Positions 1-9,234 of a stretch of 64,000 nt of DNA are shown here, in pieces (positions within the stretch are counted from its first letter, which is position 1; each line of letters begins with the position of its first letter). Below the pieces are notes generated by a model. That model did no database searches and was not told where the DNA came from. It saw only the letters and a program-made list of their open reading frames with translations. Both the position numbers and the translations under genes were made by a program. The stretch is from positions 992,001 through 1,056,000 of the forward strand of contig CAVWFQ010000010.1 of the NCBI GenBank assembly GCA_963754335.1, read 5' to 3'. Source of the stretch: JBBSDP01 sp963754335. GTDB lineage: Bacteria; Planctomycetota; Phycisphaerae; Tepidisphaerales; Tepidisphaeraceae.

Positions 1-3000
1 CTGCTCGGCATTGATTCGTGCCGGAAGGTCCTTCGGATCGTCCCCGCGATGCACAATCAGCACATTGCCGGTGATGTCGGCACGGCGGGCGTCTTCGTTG
101 TACAGCAGTAACTTTGACCACTTGAAGGCGGTCGCTCCGCGGCCACTCCCCATCCCCGCCGCATCGTCGTCCTTTTTGGCCTTGGGGTCGGGCGCGCGAT
201 GGTCGCGCACCAGCATTTCGCCGGCCGACGGCACCAGCAGGCTGTGCGCGGGCAACTGCGGCGTGTCGACCATCGCATAAAGAATCTTCGGGCCCTGCAA
301 TTCGAATTGCCGGAGGATCTTCCCATCGGCGTCGGACAGGGTCGAATTGACCGACGCATTTTGATCGAGGGTGATCAACGTCGCTTCCTTGTCCTTGAAC
401 AGATCCATCTGCATCGGGCCGGGAGGCGCTGACGGACGGGTGCTCGCGGCCACGGCGACGGCCGGCTGTGTCGAAGGGACCGGAACCTTCTTTCGCAGAT
501 CGATGTGAACGTGTTCGGAGTTGGACGAATTGATCGCGCCGTCGGAATCGGGCGATCGCGACACGACTTTCCCGTGGACATCTATCGTATTCTTCTGGCT
601 GTCGATATCGGCTTTGTCGGACCAGATGACGTCGATCTTCCGCGGGGCCGGCTGCGTCGCGGGCCGTGTGGCCCCGCTATTAACCGGCGCTTCGGCGCCT
701 GGATCATGTGCATGCTGCCGGGCCCTTCCACGTGCGCTTCGCCGCGCTTGGGATAGAGCGAGATTTTCGGGCCGGTAACGAGATTATGTTTGGCGTCTTC
801 GACCTTCGCCAGCGACTCACCGGCGAGCGTGACGTGAGGCTCATCGTTCTCGATCGCAACATGAAGCTCGTCGGCAGACGCTTTGCCTCCATCGTGCCCC
901 ACGACGCGAACACGCTGCATCGCGGTCATTTTTTCCAGTTCGACGGCGGCGGTGTCGATTTGCGCCGGATCGGCCGGTCCGGTTGCCGGACGTGTCGTAG
1001 GCTTGACGGAGGGCCGCAACGTAAGCTGCACCTGGCCGGCCCGAAGATCCTGAGATTCATCGTAAGCATGGACGTCGGCCGCACTGTCGCCGTCGGCGAA
1101 CACCTCATGCGGATACATTTTGCCGTCCGGCGACTGGGCCGTCCGAAGGTCGAGCCGGGCGCATTCGATCCACTGTTTCTTACCAGTCGAATCGGTCAAC
1201 CGGGTGTGCACATCGCCACTGGCGATCACGCGACGTAATTGGGTTTGCGGCTTGGACCCAGGCCGGGTGGCCGGTTGAGTGGCGGGTAAATCATCCGAGG
1301 AAATTCGATCCGCAACCGCGCTTTCCTTCGCACGCGGAGATGCCTGCGCAAATTGCAACTCCAGCGCCTGCGATTGAAGCGACAACTGCGGGTGCTCGAC
1401 ATCGACATTCCCGCTGAAGTTGGCGTGATCCAGGGTCATCTCTTCGCGCCCGCGGCCAGAGAAAACCAACTTCCCTTCATGGTCCCAGGTCGCATCGAGT
1501 TGCTTCGGATCCGCCGGCAGCGTGGCGGGCACGGAACCCGCCGCGGCGGGCGGACGAGCGGCCGCCAGCGGAAAGGTCGCATGACCTTCGCCGCGCAGAA
1601 TGGCGGTGCGGTCGGCGCCGGTGTAGTCGATTTGATGGCTGGTGACAATCGAGGGCCGGGAGTCGAGCGAAGCCGTCGGAGCCAGCCGCGTGAGCGATAC
1701 GGTGGGAAATGCATCGGAAGGGTAAAGCGAGGCGCTTCCGTCCGAGGTCTGATAGAGGAGCGACGCGGCGCGTGCCTCGAGTCCTTCTTGCTGGGCCGTG
1801 CCGGCGCGGCGGGCAAAAGCCGGGCTGCTTGATCCGAACACTTCCAGCACCGCGTCACCGGGCGCGATGGCGCGCGGCGGATTGGTGGTCGGCACAATCC
1901 GCAGCTTTCCGGTCCAGGTCACCACCACCGGAACTTCCGCCGGCCGAGTCGAAGGCCCGGTGGCGGCCAGCGCGGGAACCGTTGCCGACGCGGAGATCGG
2001 GGCCGTGGCCGGGCGGGTCGCGGCCGGGTGGGTGCTCGGACCGGCCGACTCCGTCGCGTTTCCCTTCAGACGGAAGTTCACGCGCATCGAATCCCCGGTC
2101 ATGAGGATCGGTTCTCCCTGCGTGACCTTCACTGCATCGTAAAACGTCGCCGCATAGATCGTCTCGCTGGGCGCTTTGCCTGGCTTGATCGGCTGCGTTG
2201 CGGGATGCGTCGAAACGATCGCCCGGTCGGCAACTTCGATCACATCGGGTTGCTTCATTGCACGCGAACGAGGCTCGACGCGGCTCGACGTATTGGCCAG
2301 AGGCGGAGCAGATTCGGGATGCTCCAGGCCGCCCGGCGTCATTCCGCCGGAACCGGGATGATTGATGACCAGCCGTTCACCGTGGGCGATCTCGAGGAGT
2401 TCGAGCCGGCCGTCGCGATCGTTCCAGCGAAGGGTGAGGCCACGGCCGTCAAAGTCGTAGTCGCCAACAACATGCACGGGAACCTGATCGGCGGCGACGA
2501 GCGAACCATCGGGCGCGGAATACGACTCGGTCGTAATGCGAAACGTTTCGTTGTCGAACGCGATGTTGTTGGTCGTCAGCGTCAACACCAGCGGATCTCT
2601 GCCCGCCGGCGGCTGGTCGTCGATCAATTTCATCAGGACGTGATTGATACGGCCCCGATTGGGCATGCCGGTATTGCCAACCGCGGTCTTCTGCAAATCT
2701 GGAGCGTCCTGGATGACGACCTCTCCATCGACGCCGTCCACTTCCAGATGCTGATGCCCGCCGAGAAAAAATTCGGACACGGGCCTGGAGACCCAGACCG
2801 TCCCATTTTTCTGCGGCTTGTATTCGTCGGCGCGGAAGCGGGACGAAAGCTCACCGGTCTTCTCGTCCAATTGCACCATCCAGGCGGCGTGGCCGGGTCC
2901 GAATTGCTTCAGCTTACCGGGTGCGTCGGGGGCGGGCGGAAGCGGACGGTTGATGTTGCTGGTTTGCTTCGCGACGGCAGGCGGAGTCGGCTCAAAACAC

Positions 3001-3068
3001 CAGTATGCAAAATAGGCAACGCCAATCAGAGCCAGGCTTGCGACGATGAGAAAAATGGACCGCTTCAT
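1..3068 (-). CDS. LptC/LptA (OstA)-like LPS-transport protein, frame-broken, runs off left edge
   Basis: Probable periplasmic LPS-transport component. An N-terminal membrane anchor (residues about 5-25) is followed by an LptC-like region and then several OstA/LptA-like beta segments (for example LVFSGRGREEMTLDHANFSG and a later ASGDVHTRL stretch). These are joined by low-complexity linkers rich in TRPAT/ATQP. The frame breaks at about 685-700. Beyond it, a second frame (APVNSGATRPATQP onward) stays open through KIDVIWSDKADIDSQK to the window edge, so the protein exceeds 1,000 residues, far longer than LptC or LptA (about 180-190). One extra G would restore the frame. The break sits in a 5-bp hairpin with a UUCG/CGAA loop. 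It lies 74 bases after kdsD on the same strand, as in the E. coli kdsD-kdsC-lptC-lptA order. Family assignment rests on motifs and context. Confidence 0.7.
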
Positions 3069-3087
3069 GTACGCCGATCATCCGTTC

Positions 3088-3146
3088 GTAGTGCGGGCTT
3101 CAGCCCGTTGTTTTCCTGAGAGGACACGACCTGAATGTCGCACTAC
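3088..3146. repeat. Palindromic repeat, GTAGTGCGGGC family
   Basis: The left arm GTAGTGCGGGCTTCAGCCCG (3088-3107) contains its own small palindrome. The right arm ends in CGCACTAC (3139-3146). The right arm overlaps the end of kdsD and supplies its TAG stop. Related copies lie at 7924, 30861-30996 and 37110-37135. Confidence 0.7.
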
Positions 3147-4138
3147 GAGCCTTCTCCCACATCCAGCATCCGCAGGATAATGAGGTCCTGAATGTCGATC
3201 AGCCCGACCGGTTTATCGGCCTCATCGACCACCGGAAGCTCATCGATTCGAAACTGCCGCATCAGTCCCATCGCCTCGCCGGCAAGCTGGTCGCCGCGGA
3301 TGCGCTTAGGCTTCTTGGTCATCACGTCGCGGATCGGCTGGCGGAGTGCAGATCCGTCGTCGTCGGTGATGGCCCGGCGGAGGTCGCCATCGGAGAAGAT
3401 CCCGCTCACCCTTCCTGCATCATCGACCAGAATGACCGCGCCGCTGCGGCGTTTAATTGAACTCACCTCGTGCAGGACCTGGCCAACGGTCAGCCGATCG
3501 GAGGCCACCGGGAGGTTTTCTCCGAGTTTGAAGGTCATCGCCTCAGTCACACGAATGAGTTTTCGCCCGAGCTGGCCAGCCGGGTGGTAAACGGCAAAAT
3601 CCTCGGCGGTGAACTGCCGCGCTTTCATCACCGTGAGGAACAATGCATCGCCGAGCGCGGTCATGGCGGTAGTCGAAGCGCTCGGGGCCAGGCCGAGCGG
3701 GCACGCCTCTTCGATCTTTCCCAACCGGAGCACTACGTCGGAAAATCGCCCGAGTGCGTTGTCCGTGCGCGAGGTCATGGCGATGATCGGATGCCCGAGC
3801 TTCTTGACGACACTGAGCATCCGCAGGATTTCGTCGCTCTCGCCGCTGTGAGACAGGATGAGCACGAGATCCCCCTGGCGCACCGCCCCCAAATCCCCGT
3901 GCAGGGCCTCGGCCGGATTGAGAAAGTGGCTCGGAGTACCCGTGCTGCTGAACGACGCCGACAGCTTCCGCGCCACATGACCGGCCTTGCCGATGCCGCT
4001 GGTCAGCACTGCGCCCCGGCAGCCGAGGATGAGCCGCACTGCCTTGTCCCATTGCTCATCCAGCAGCGGAATGAGCGAGCGCACCGCGCCGGCCTCGGTT
4101 TCCAGGACTTGTCGGGCAAATTGTCTTAAATCGTCCAT
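3143..4138 (-). CDS. kdsD: Arabinose-5-phosphate isomerase (KpsF/GutQ family)
   Basis: Interconverts D-ribulose 5-phosphate and D-arabinose 5-phosphate, the first step of Kdo synthesis for LPS, in the cytoplasm. The 331 residues match the family length. An N-terminal SIS sugar-isomerase domain (about 30-190; TSGIGKAGHVARKLSASFSS, ILSHSGESDE) is followed by two CBS domains (about 200-260 and 270-325; VSGIFSDGDLRRAI and FRIDELPVVDEADKPVG). It lies directly upstream of the LptC-like gene, so sugar supply and LPS export are probably co-transcribed. The final TAG is contributed by a dispersed palindromic repeat. The SIS plus double-CBS architecture is diagnostic. Confidence 0.95.
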   Translation of the reverse strand: MDDLRQFARQVLETEAGAVRSLIPLLDEQWDKAVRLILGCRGAVLTSGIGKAGHVARKLSASFSSTGTPSHFLNPAEALHGDLGAVRQGDLVLILSHSGESDEILRMLSVVKKLGHPIIAMTSRTDNALGRFSDVVLRLGKIEEACPLGLAPSASTTAMTALGDALFLTVMKARQFTAEDFAVYHPAGQLGRKLIRVTEAMTFKLGENLPVASDRLTVGQVLHEVSSIKRRSGAVILVDDAGRVSGIFSDGDLRRAITDDDGSALRQPIRDVMTKKPKRIRGDQLAGEAMGLMRQFRIDELPVVDEADKPVGLIDIQDLIILRMLDVGEGS

Positions 4139-4251
4139 TGTCAGTTGTCAGTTGTCAGTTGTCAGTCGTCAGTTGTCCATACCAGCCAGGCTTACGTTCC
4201 TTTCACCACTGACAACGGACAACGGACGACTGACGACTGACAACTGACATT
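4139..4251. repeat. Palindromic repeat, GTCAGTTGTC family
   Basis: Tandem TGTCAGT units (4140-4178) face their complement (ACAACGGACAACGG, then GACTGACGACTGACAAC, 4213-4251), forming a long imperfect stem. It sits between divergent kdsD and scpA. Other copies lie at 31495-31588 and 58675-58742. Confidence 0.75.
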
Positions 4252-4302
4252 CACTGGATTATCAAACGATCCGCCTTAGAATCAACCCAACTCGGACCAA
4301 GG

Positions 4303-5184
4303 ATGGTTGTGGATTATCGCGTTGAGCTGGATGTTTATAACGGGCCGATGGATCTGCTCCTCTACCTCATCAAGCGCGATGAGTTGGACATCTACGACAT
4401 TCCCATCGCCCGCATCACCGATTCTTACATGGATTATGTCAATCTGCTCCGGGGTATGAAGGAGCAGGATGGGCTGGATATCAACGTCGCCGGCGATTTT
4501 CTGGTCGTGGCCGCGACGTTGATGGAAATCAAGTCGGCGATGCTTCTCCCCAAGACCGCCGCCGCCGTGGATTCATCGGGACCATCGGCCACGCAGGACC
4601 TGACCGACCCGCGCCAGGAACTCGTGCAGCAGCTTCTGGAATATAAAAAGCTGAAAGATTCGGCCACACTCCTCGACCGCCAGCAGAAGCAGCATGAGAA
4701 CCGGTTTCCGCGATTTCCCGCCAAAGTGCCCGGCGCAGATGGCGACGAACCGCCGCCGGTCGATCTCGAGGAAGTTCAGGTCTGGGATCTGCTCGCGGCT
4801 TTTGAAAAGCTGATGCGCGAGGTCGGCATCCGCAAGCCGCGGCTGCACGAAGTTGTTTACGATGACACGCCGATCGATCTTCACGCAGCGGATATCGAAG
4901 ACCGGCTTTCGCGCGAAGGGCACCTCACCTTGCGCCAATTGCTCGCCGGACGCACGAGCCGCAGCGAAATGGTTGGTGTCTTTCTCGCGCTGCTCGAATT
5001 GATCCGGGAGAAAAAAATTCTCGTCCGGCAGGAAGGCGCCCTCGACGAACTGGAAATCATTCCCGCGCCGGAGGAACACCGCAAGCAATATGCGGGGGCG
5101 TCATTGCATCTGGCGGATGAAAATGCGGGAGTGGAGCAGGCGAGCGCCACGACCCCCGAGCCGGAAATATTGCCTGAAATCTAG
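4303..5184 (+). CDS. scpA: Segregation and condensation protein A
   Basis: Kleisin subunit of the SMC-ScpAB condensin, which compacts and segregates the chromosome. The N-terminus (VELDVYNGPMDLLLYLIKRD, then LDIYDIPIARIT) is the ScpA signature. The middle has the LEIKSAMLLP-type helix, and the C-terminal winged helix (about 190-255; LSREGHLTLRQLLAGRTSR) is typical. Length of 293 residues fits the family (about 240-290). Start is the ATG after CCAAGG. No scpB follows in this window; the next gene is convergent. It is divergent from kdsD across a palindromic repeat. Confidence 0.95.
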   Translation: MVVDYRVELDVYNGPMDLLLYLIKRDELDIYDIPIARITDSYMDYVNLLRGMKEQDGLDINVAGDFLVVAATLMEIKSAMLLPKTAAAVDSSGPSATQDLTDPRQELVQQLLEYKKLKDSATLLDRQQKQHENRFPRFPAKVPGADGDEPPPVDLEEVQVWDLLAAFEKLMREVGIRKPRLHEVVYDDTPIDLHAADIEDRLSREGHLTLRQLLAGRTSRSEMVGVFLALLELIREKKILVRQEGALDELEIIPAPEEHRKQYAGASLHLADENAGVEQASATTPEPEILPEI

Positions 5185-5214
5185 GGTGGGCTTGGTCGGT
5201 CGCTTTCTCAGCTC

Positions 5215-5293
5215 AACTCTTACTCCTACTCATACTCATACTCGATCCGAATTCGAGTATGAGTAGGAGTAGGAGTAAGAGCAGGAGTAGAGG
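5215..5293. repeat. Palindromic repeat, TACTCCTACTCATACTC family
   Basis: CTCTTACTCCTACTCATACT at 5216 is mirrored after GATCCGAATTCG by GAGTATGAGTAGGAGTAGGA. Each arm is itself made of 6-mer repeats. It lies between the convergent ends of scpA and the FabG-like gene, where it could act as a two-way terminator. Confidence 0.75.
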
Positions 5294-5309
5294 AAAGACA
5301 CGCGTTGCG

Positions 5310-6062
5310 TCACATGTGAAATCCGCCATTCACGTGCAGTACCTGGCCGGTGATGTAATCGGCGAGGGGCGAAGCCAGGAACAACGCCGCGTTGACGACG
5401 TCCTGCACCTGGCCGAACCGGCCGAGGGGAATTTGTTCCACGAAACGTTTGCCAATTTCCGGCGGAATGCCCCGGCTCATCTCGGTGTCGATGAATCCGG
5501 GCGCGATCGCATTCACATTCACGTGATCGCGGGCGAATTCCCGCGCGGCAACTTTCGTCAGGGCGATGATCCCCGCTTTGCTCGCGGAATAGTTCGCCTG
5601 GCCGATCAATCCCACCACGGCGCTCACCGATGAAATGTTGATCACCCGCCCGCCGGGACGGAGCAGATCGGCGGCGTGGTGGAGCGTGTTGAACGCGCCG
5701 GTCAGATTGACGTCCAGCACTTGCTTCCACTCGGCCGGCGTCATCTTGCGCAGCGTCCGGTCACGAAGGATGCCGGCGTTGTTGACGAGAATATCGAGCC
5801 CGCCATGGGCCTTTTCCACTTGTTCCATCATTTCCTTGACCCGCGCGTTGTTCGAGACGTCGCATTCGATGGCAAGCGCCGCCCTGATTTTCGCAGCCAC
5901 CGCCTCGGCATCGGATCGATTTCGCCCCTGCGCGTCGGCCACGTAATTCACGATGCATGTTGCGCCCCATTTGGCAAAGGCCTCGATTATCCCCGCACCA
6001 ATGCCGCGCGAGGAACCCGTGACCAGGACAACCTTTCGCTGGAAATCGAATGATGCCGCCAT
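5310..6062 (-). CDS. 3-oxoacyl-ACP reductase-like short-chain dehydrogenase
   Basis: NAD(P)-dependent SDR of FabG type, 250 residues. It has the cofactor loop TGSSRGIG (near residue 15), NNAG, the Ser...Tyr-Lys catalytic set (ISSVSAVVG, then YSASKAG) and the C-terminal ITGQVLHVNGGFHM. The likely reaction is reduction of a 3-ketoacyl thioester. The start is set at ATG 6062 because the longer frame begins at a TTG with a non-homologous basic leader. It is isolated from other fab genes (fabI is at 24178), so the exact substrate is open. Confidence 0.88.
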   Translation of the reverse strand: MAASFDFQRKVVLVTGSSRGIGAGIIEAFAKWGATCIVNYVADAQGRNRSDAEAVAAKIRAALAIECDVSNNARVKEMMEQVEKAHGGLDILVNNAGILRDRTLRKMTPAEWKQVLDVNLTGAFNTLHHAADLLRPGGRVINISSVSAVVGLIGQANYSASKAGIIALTKVAAREFARDHVNVNAIAPGFIDTEMSRGIPPEIGKRFVEQIPLGRFGQVQDVVNAALFLASPLADYITGQVLHVNGGFHM

Positions 6063-6204
6063 GACGCCCAAAATAACGGTGGAGCGGCGGAAGATCGAGC
6101 GGCGGTTTTTTTCCAGAGCCGCGGTGGTCGCCACCAACGTTACTGGAATCCTGAGGTAGCGGAAGACGGCGTGAACGGTTATTTAAAATCTTCCCGACCA
6201 ACCC

Positions 6205-7362
6205 ATGATTGCAGACACGCAGGCACCGACGGCCAAGACCTCTTCTCCCCTTCCCCCACCGCAACTGCGGCCGGCGCGGCTTGAGGACTACCCGCAGATC
6301 GAACGGCTGGAGGCGGCGCACTTGCCGAGCACCCTGTCCGCCGAGGAGTGGTCCCGCCTGTGGGTGGACAACCCGGTCTTGCCGCGCCTGGGTGCCGACT
6401 GGCCGATCGGCTGGGTGCTGGAGGATGACAGTGGCCGCGTGGTGGGGTCCATGTGCAGTGTCCCCACGCTATACCGCTTTCGCGGCCGGGAGCTGGTTTG
6501 TGCCAACGCCCGGGCCTGGGTCGGCCATCCCGACTATCGCGGCTACGCCCCGTGGTTGATGGAAGAGTTCTTTGCACAACCTCGCGTCGATCTTTGCATC
6601 AGCACCACGGCCAACGCCAGCGCCGAGCCGATCTGCAGGTCCTTTGCGACCCGCATTCCCCTTGGACAGTGGGATCGCGCCAGCTTCTGGATCACCAGCT
6701 ACCTTGGCTTTGCCAACATTGCTCTGCGGATGAAAAACATTCCCGCGGCTCCACTTCTCGCCCCCGCCGCGACTGCCGCGCTGTCTCTCCGAAACCACTT
6801 CGCCAAACCGAAGCTACCCGCCGACCCGTCCGGTTACAACATCACCTTCGCTGGTGAACGCTTCGACGCGCGTTTCGACGCCTTCTGGACCGAGCTGCTC
6901 GCGCTGCATTCGGCCAAGCTCCTGGCCGTCCGCGACAGCGCCAATCTCAACTGGCATTACGCCCTGCCGATCCGCCACGGCAAGCTCTGGACCACGACCG
7001 CCACCGATGCCCACGGCAGCCTGCGCGGCTACTGCATCTTCAAGCGACAGGATCACCCGCCGTCGGGCCTGCGAAGAATGCGCCTGATCGACTACCAGAC
7101 GCTCGAAACCTCTGCCGACCTTCTCCCCGCGCTGCTCAAACCCGCGCTGAAGCGCTGCGCACAAGAAAAAATCCACGTCCTCGAAAACACGGGCCACGGC
7201 GTCCCCAAAATGCATTCCTTCGACCACTACGCGCCGCATCACCGCTCCCTTCTCCACTGGAAGTTTTACTACAAGGCCACCGACCCATCTGTCGATCAGG
7301 AACTTTCGAAACCCCAGCTCTGGGACCCCAGCAACTACGACGGCGACGCCAGTTTCGACTGA
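6205..7362 (+). CDS. GNAT-family N-acetyltransferase-like protein
   Basis: 385 residues. The N-terminal half (about 22-170) has GNAT features: LRPARLEDYPQIERLEAAHL at the start, a central VVGSMCSVPTLYRF beta hairpin, and an acetyl-CoA loop near AWVGHPDYRGYAPWLMEEFF. The C-terminal half (about 200-370) looks like a second, degenerate acyltransferase lobe ending in HWKFYYKATD. Substrate unknown. It precedes the VOC gene by 24 bases on the same strand, so the two may be co-transcribed. The strong CG-rich third positions differ slightly from its neighbours but do not prove transfer. Confidence 0.7.
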   Translation: MIADTQAPTAKTSSPLPPPQLRPARLEDYPQIERLEAAHLPSTLSAEEWSRLWVDNPVLPRLGADWPIGWVLEDDSGRVVGSMCSVPTLYRFRGRELVCANARAWVGHPDYRGYAPWLMEEFFAQPRVDLCISTTANASAEPICRSFATRIPLGQWDRASFWITSYLGFANIALRMKNIPAAPLLAPAATAALSLRNHFAKPKLPADPSGYNITFAGERFDARFDAFWTELLALHSAKLLAVRDSANLNWHYALPIRHGKLWTTTATDAHGSLRGYCIFKRQDHPPSGLRRMRLIDYQTLETSADLLPALLKPALKRCAQEKIHVLENTGHGVPKMHSFDHYAPHHRSLLHWKFYYKATDPSVDQELSKPQLWDPSNYDGDASFD

Positions 7363-7386
7363 CCTGTTCGTCGCAGGAGAACACCC

Positions 7387-7845
7387 GTGTCCGACGCCAA
7401 AGGCTTCCGTACCCTGGTTCACGTCGATATGACCGTGGTCGACATGGAGCGTTCGCTGGCGTTCTACACGGAATCCATGGGCTTGCTGGTGGTGGAAGAT
7501 TGCACGGTGGAGACCGAGGCGGCGCGCTTTCTATCCGGAGGCAAGGCCAGCAAGATGCGGATGGTGTTCCTGACCAGTGACACCACGACCTCGTTCATGG
7601 TGGAGCTGATCCAGCTTCTCGATGAGAACGACCATGAGGCGTCGGGCGGGCGCCGTGAGGTCATCTTCGCCTACCTGGTGAACGATCTGCCGCAGGCCAT
7701 CCAGGCGATGGCCGCCGACGGACAGCAACCGGTGAGCGATGTGATTCCGATTGAGCTGGACCAGCTCGGCCGGGCCCAGGTCGTCTTTTATCGGGACCCC
7801 GATGGCCACCTCATCGAGTTCGTCGAACTCATCAAGGCGGGGTGA
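7387..7845 (+). CDS. VOC-superfamily protein, possibly methylmalonyl-CoA epimerase-like
   Basis: 152 residues with one pair of beta-alpha-beta-beta-beta units. HVDMTVVDMERSLAFYTESM is the first VOC motif with its metal-binding His. MVELIQLLDEN carries the middle acidic ligand, and DPDGHLIEFVEL is the C-terminal motif with Glu. Start is GTG 7387 after GCAGGAGAAC. An epimerase role would fit the B12-dependent acyl-CoA mutase and thiolase downstream, but glyoxalase I and extradiol-type members look alike at this level. Confidence 0.75.
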   Translation: MSDAKGFRTLVHVDMTVVDMERSLAFYTESMGLLVVEDCTVETEAARFLSGGKASKMRMVFLTSDTTTSFMVELIQLLDENDHEASGGRREVIFAYLVNDLPQAIQAMAADGQQPVSDVIPIELDQLGRAQVVFYRDPDGHLIEFVELIKAG

Positions 7846-7923
7846 ATTCCTCGCTCCGTCTCTCCGACCAACGAAAGCCGGGTAGGGTCCGCTGCGCCTA
7901 AAATAAAGAAGCGGAGGAGCCAT

Positions 7924-7955
7924 TTTGTGGTGCGGGCTTCCAGCGAGCACCACAA
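7924..7955. repeat. Palindromic repeat, TTGTGGTGC type
   Basis: TTGTGGTGC (7925-7933) and GCACCACAA (7947-7955) form a perfect 9-bp stem around GGGCTTCCAGCGA. It lies just upstream of the thiolase start. It resembles the larger perfect palindrome at 54800-54861. Confidence 0.75.
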
Positions 7956-7968
7956 GGCGAGGCCCATC

Positions 7969-9222
7969 ATGGCAGAACCCGTTTATGTCATCGGATCAGC
8001 GCGGACCGATTTTGCCCGCAACCTGAAAAGGGAAGGCAAGTCCCTGCGCGACCTGATCGTCGAGGCCGGGCGCGAGGCCATCGAGGACGCGGGGATTTTG
8101 CCAGGCGATGTTCAGGCCGGCGTGGTCGGGAACTTCGCCGCCGGGCTCTTCACGCGACAACTTCATCTGGGGGCGATGCTCACGCAAATCGATGAGTCGC
8201 TGCGCGGAATTCCGACGGTTCACACCGAAGCGGCCTGCGCATCGGGATCGGTAGCGGTCCTGACCGCGGCGCAACAGATCATGGGCGGGCTCAGAGATGT
8301 TGTGATCGTGGTCGGCGCCGAGCAGCAGAAAACCATGTCCCCGGCACAGGGAGCGGATGTGCTGGGGGCGGCGGGTGATTTCGAGGCGGAAAAGGCGCAG
8401 TTCGGCGATTTCATGTTTCCGCGCCTTTTCGGGCGCATCGCCGCACTGTACGCGCAACGGTACGGCCTCGATGAAATGGATCTGGCCCGAGTGGCGGTGA
8501 AGAACCGCGCCCATGCCCAGCTCAATCCACTAGCGCAATCGCGGGGAAACCTCCTGACGCTGAAACAGGCCAGTGAAGAATCATCCGCCAATCCGCGAAT
8601 CGCCCCCCCGCTGAAGGTGACCGACTGCTCACAGATCACCGATGGCGCGGCGGCGCTGGTCCTCTGTTCTGAACGATTTGCTCGAAAGATTGCAAACGTA
8701 CGCCGACGCTCGTTCACAAAGCTTTTGGGATTTGGCCAGACAACCGATCATCTGTCGCTGCGCCAGAAGGATGTTCCCAATTTTCCCGTCGCGCGTCGTG
8801 CCGCACGCGAGGCGTACGACATGGCCGGCATCGGCCCGCTCGATCTGGATGGCGTCGAAGTCCACGACTGTTTTTCGATCTCGGAAATCATCGCCTATGA
8901 GATCCTGGGACTGGCTGAACCGGGAAAGGGCGGGCAATTAATTCGCAGCGGAGCGACCGCCCTTCCGTCGGCCCGGGAGCTGATGCAACCGACGGGGCAG
9001 CCTGAGGGATTTGCTGCGCCGGTCAACGCCGGCGGCGGTCTGATCGGCGACGGCCACCCGGTCGGCGCGAGCGGCGTGCGGCAGGTCGTCGAAGCCGCAC
9101 GCCAGCTCGAGGGCCGCGCCGGCCAGCGGCAAATCCCGGGCGCGAAACGATTTCTCACCTTCAACATGGGTGGAACCATGACGAGCAATGTGGTGATGGT
9201 CTGGGGTCGCACGGATTCGTGA
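7969..9222 (+). CDS. Thiolase-family acetyl-CoA C-acyltransferase (SCP2-like)
   Basis: 417 residues. The N-terminal thiolase domain carries the nucleophile in VHTEAACASGSVAV (about residue 90). The C-terminal domain has VNAGGGLIGDGHPVGASG with the catalytic His. The second catalytic Cys of classical thiolases is replaced by FNMGGTMTSN, as in SCP-x/DitF-type thiolases. It probably cleaves or forms a beta-ketoacyl-CoA. Start is ATG 7969 (MAEPVYVIG); the longer frame only reads the upstream palindrome. Twelve bases separate it from the mutase gene, so the genes probably form one acyl-CoA operon. Confidence 0.88.
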   Translation: MAEPVYVIGSARTDFARNLKREGKSLRDLIVEAGREAIEDAGILPGDVQAGVVGNFAAGLFTRQLHLGAMLTQIDESLRGIPTVHTEAACASGSVAVLTAAQQIMGGLRDVVIVVGAEQQKTMSPAQGADVLGAAGDFEAEKAQFGDFMFPRLFGRIAALYAQRYGLDEMDLARVAVKNRAHAQLNPLAQSRGNLLTLKQASEESSANPRIAPPLKVTDCSQITDGAAALVLCSERFARKIANVRRRSFTKLLGFGQTTDHLSLRQKDVPNFPVARRAAREAYDMAGIGPLDLDGVEVHDCFSISEIIAYEILGLAEPGKGGQLIRSGATALPSARELMQPTGQPEGFAAPVNAGGGLIGDGHPVGASGVRQVVEAARQLEGRAGQRQIPGAKRFLTFNMGGTMTSNVVMVWGRTDS

Positions 9223-9234
9223 AACAAAAGAGGC

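Noticed and set aside
2028..3119. 363-codon open frame on the plus strand
   Set aside because: Antisense shadow of the LptC-like gene; high GC opens such frames.
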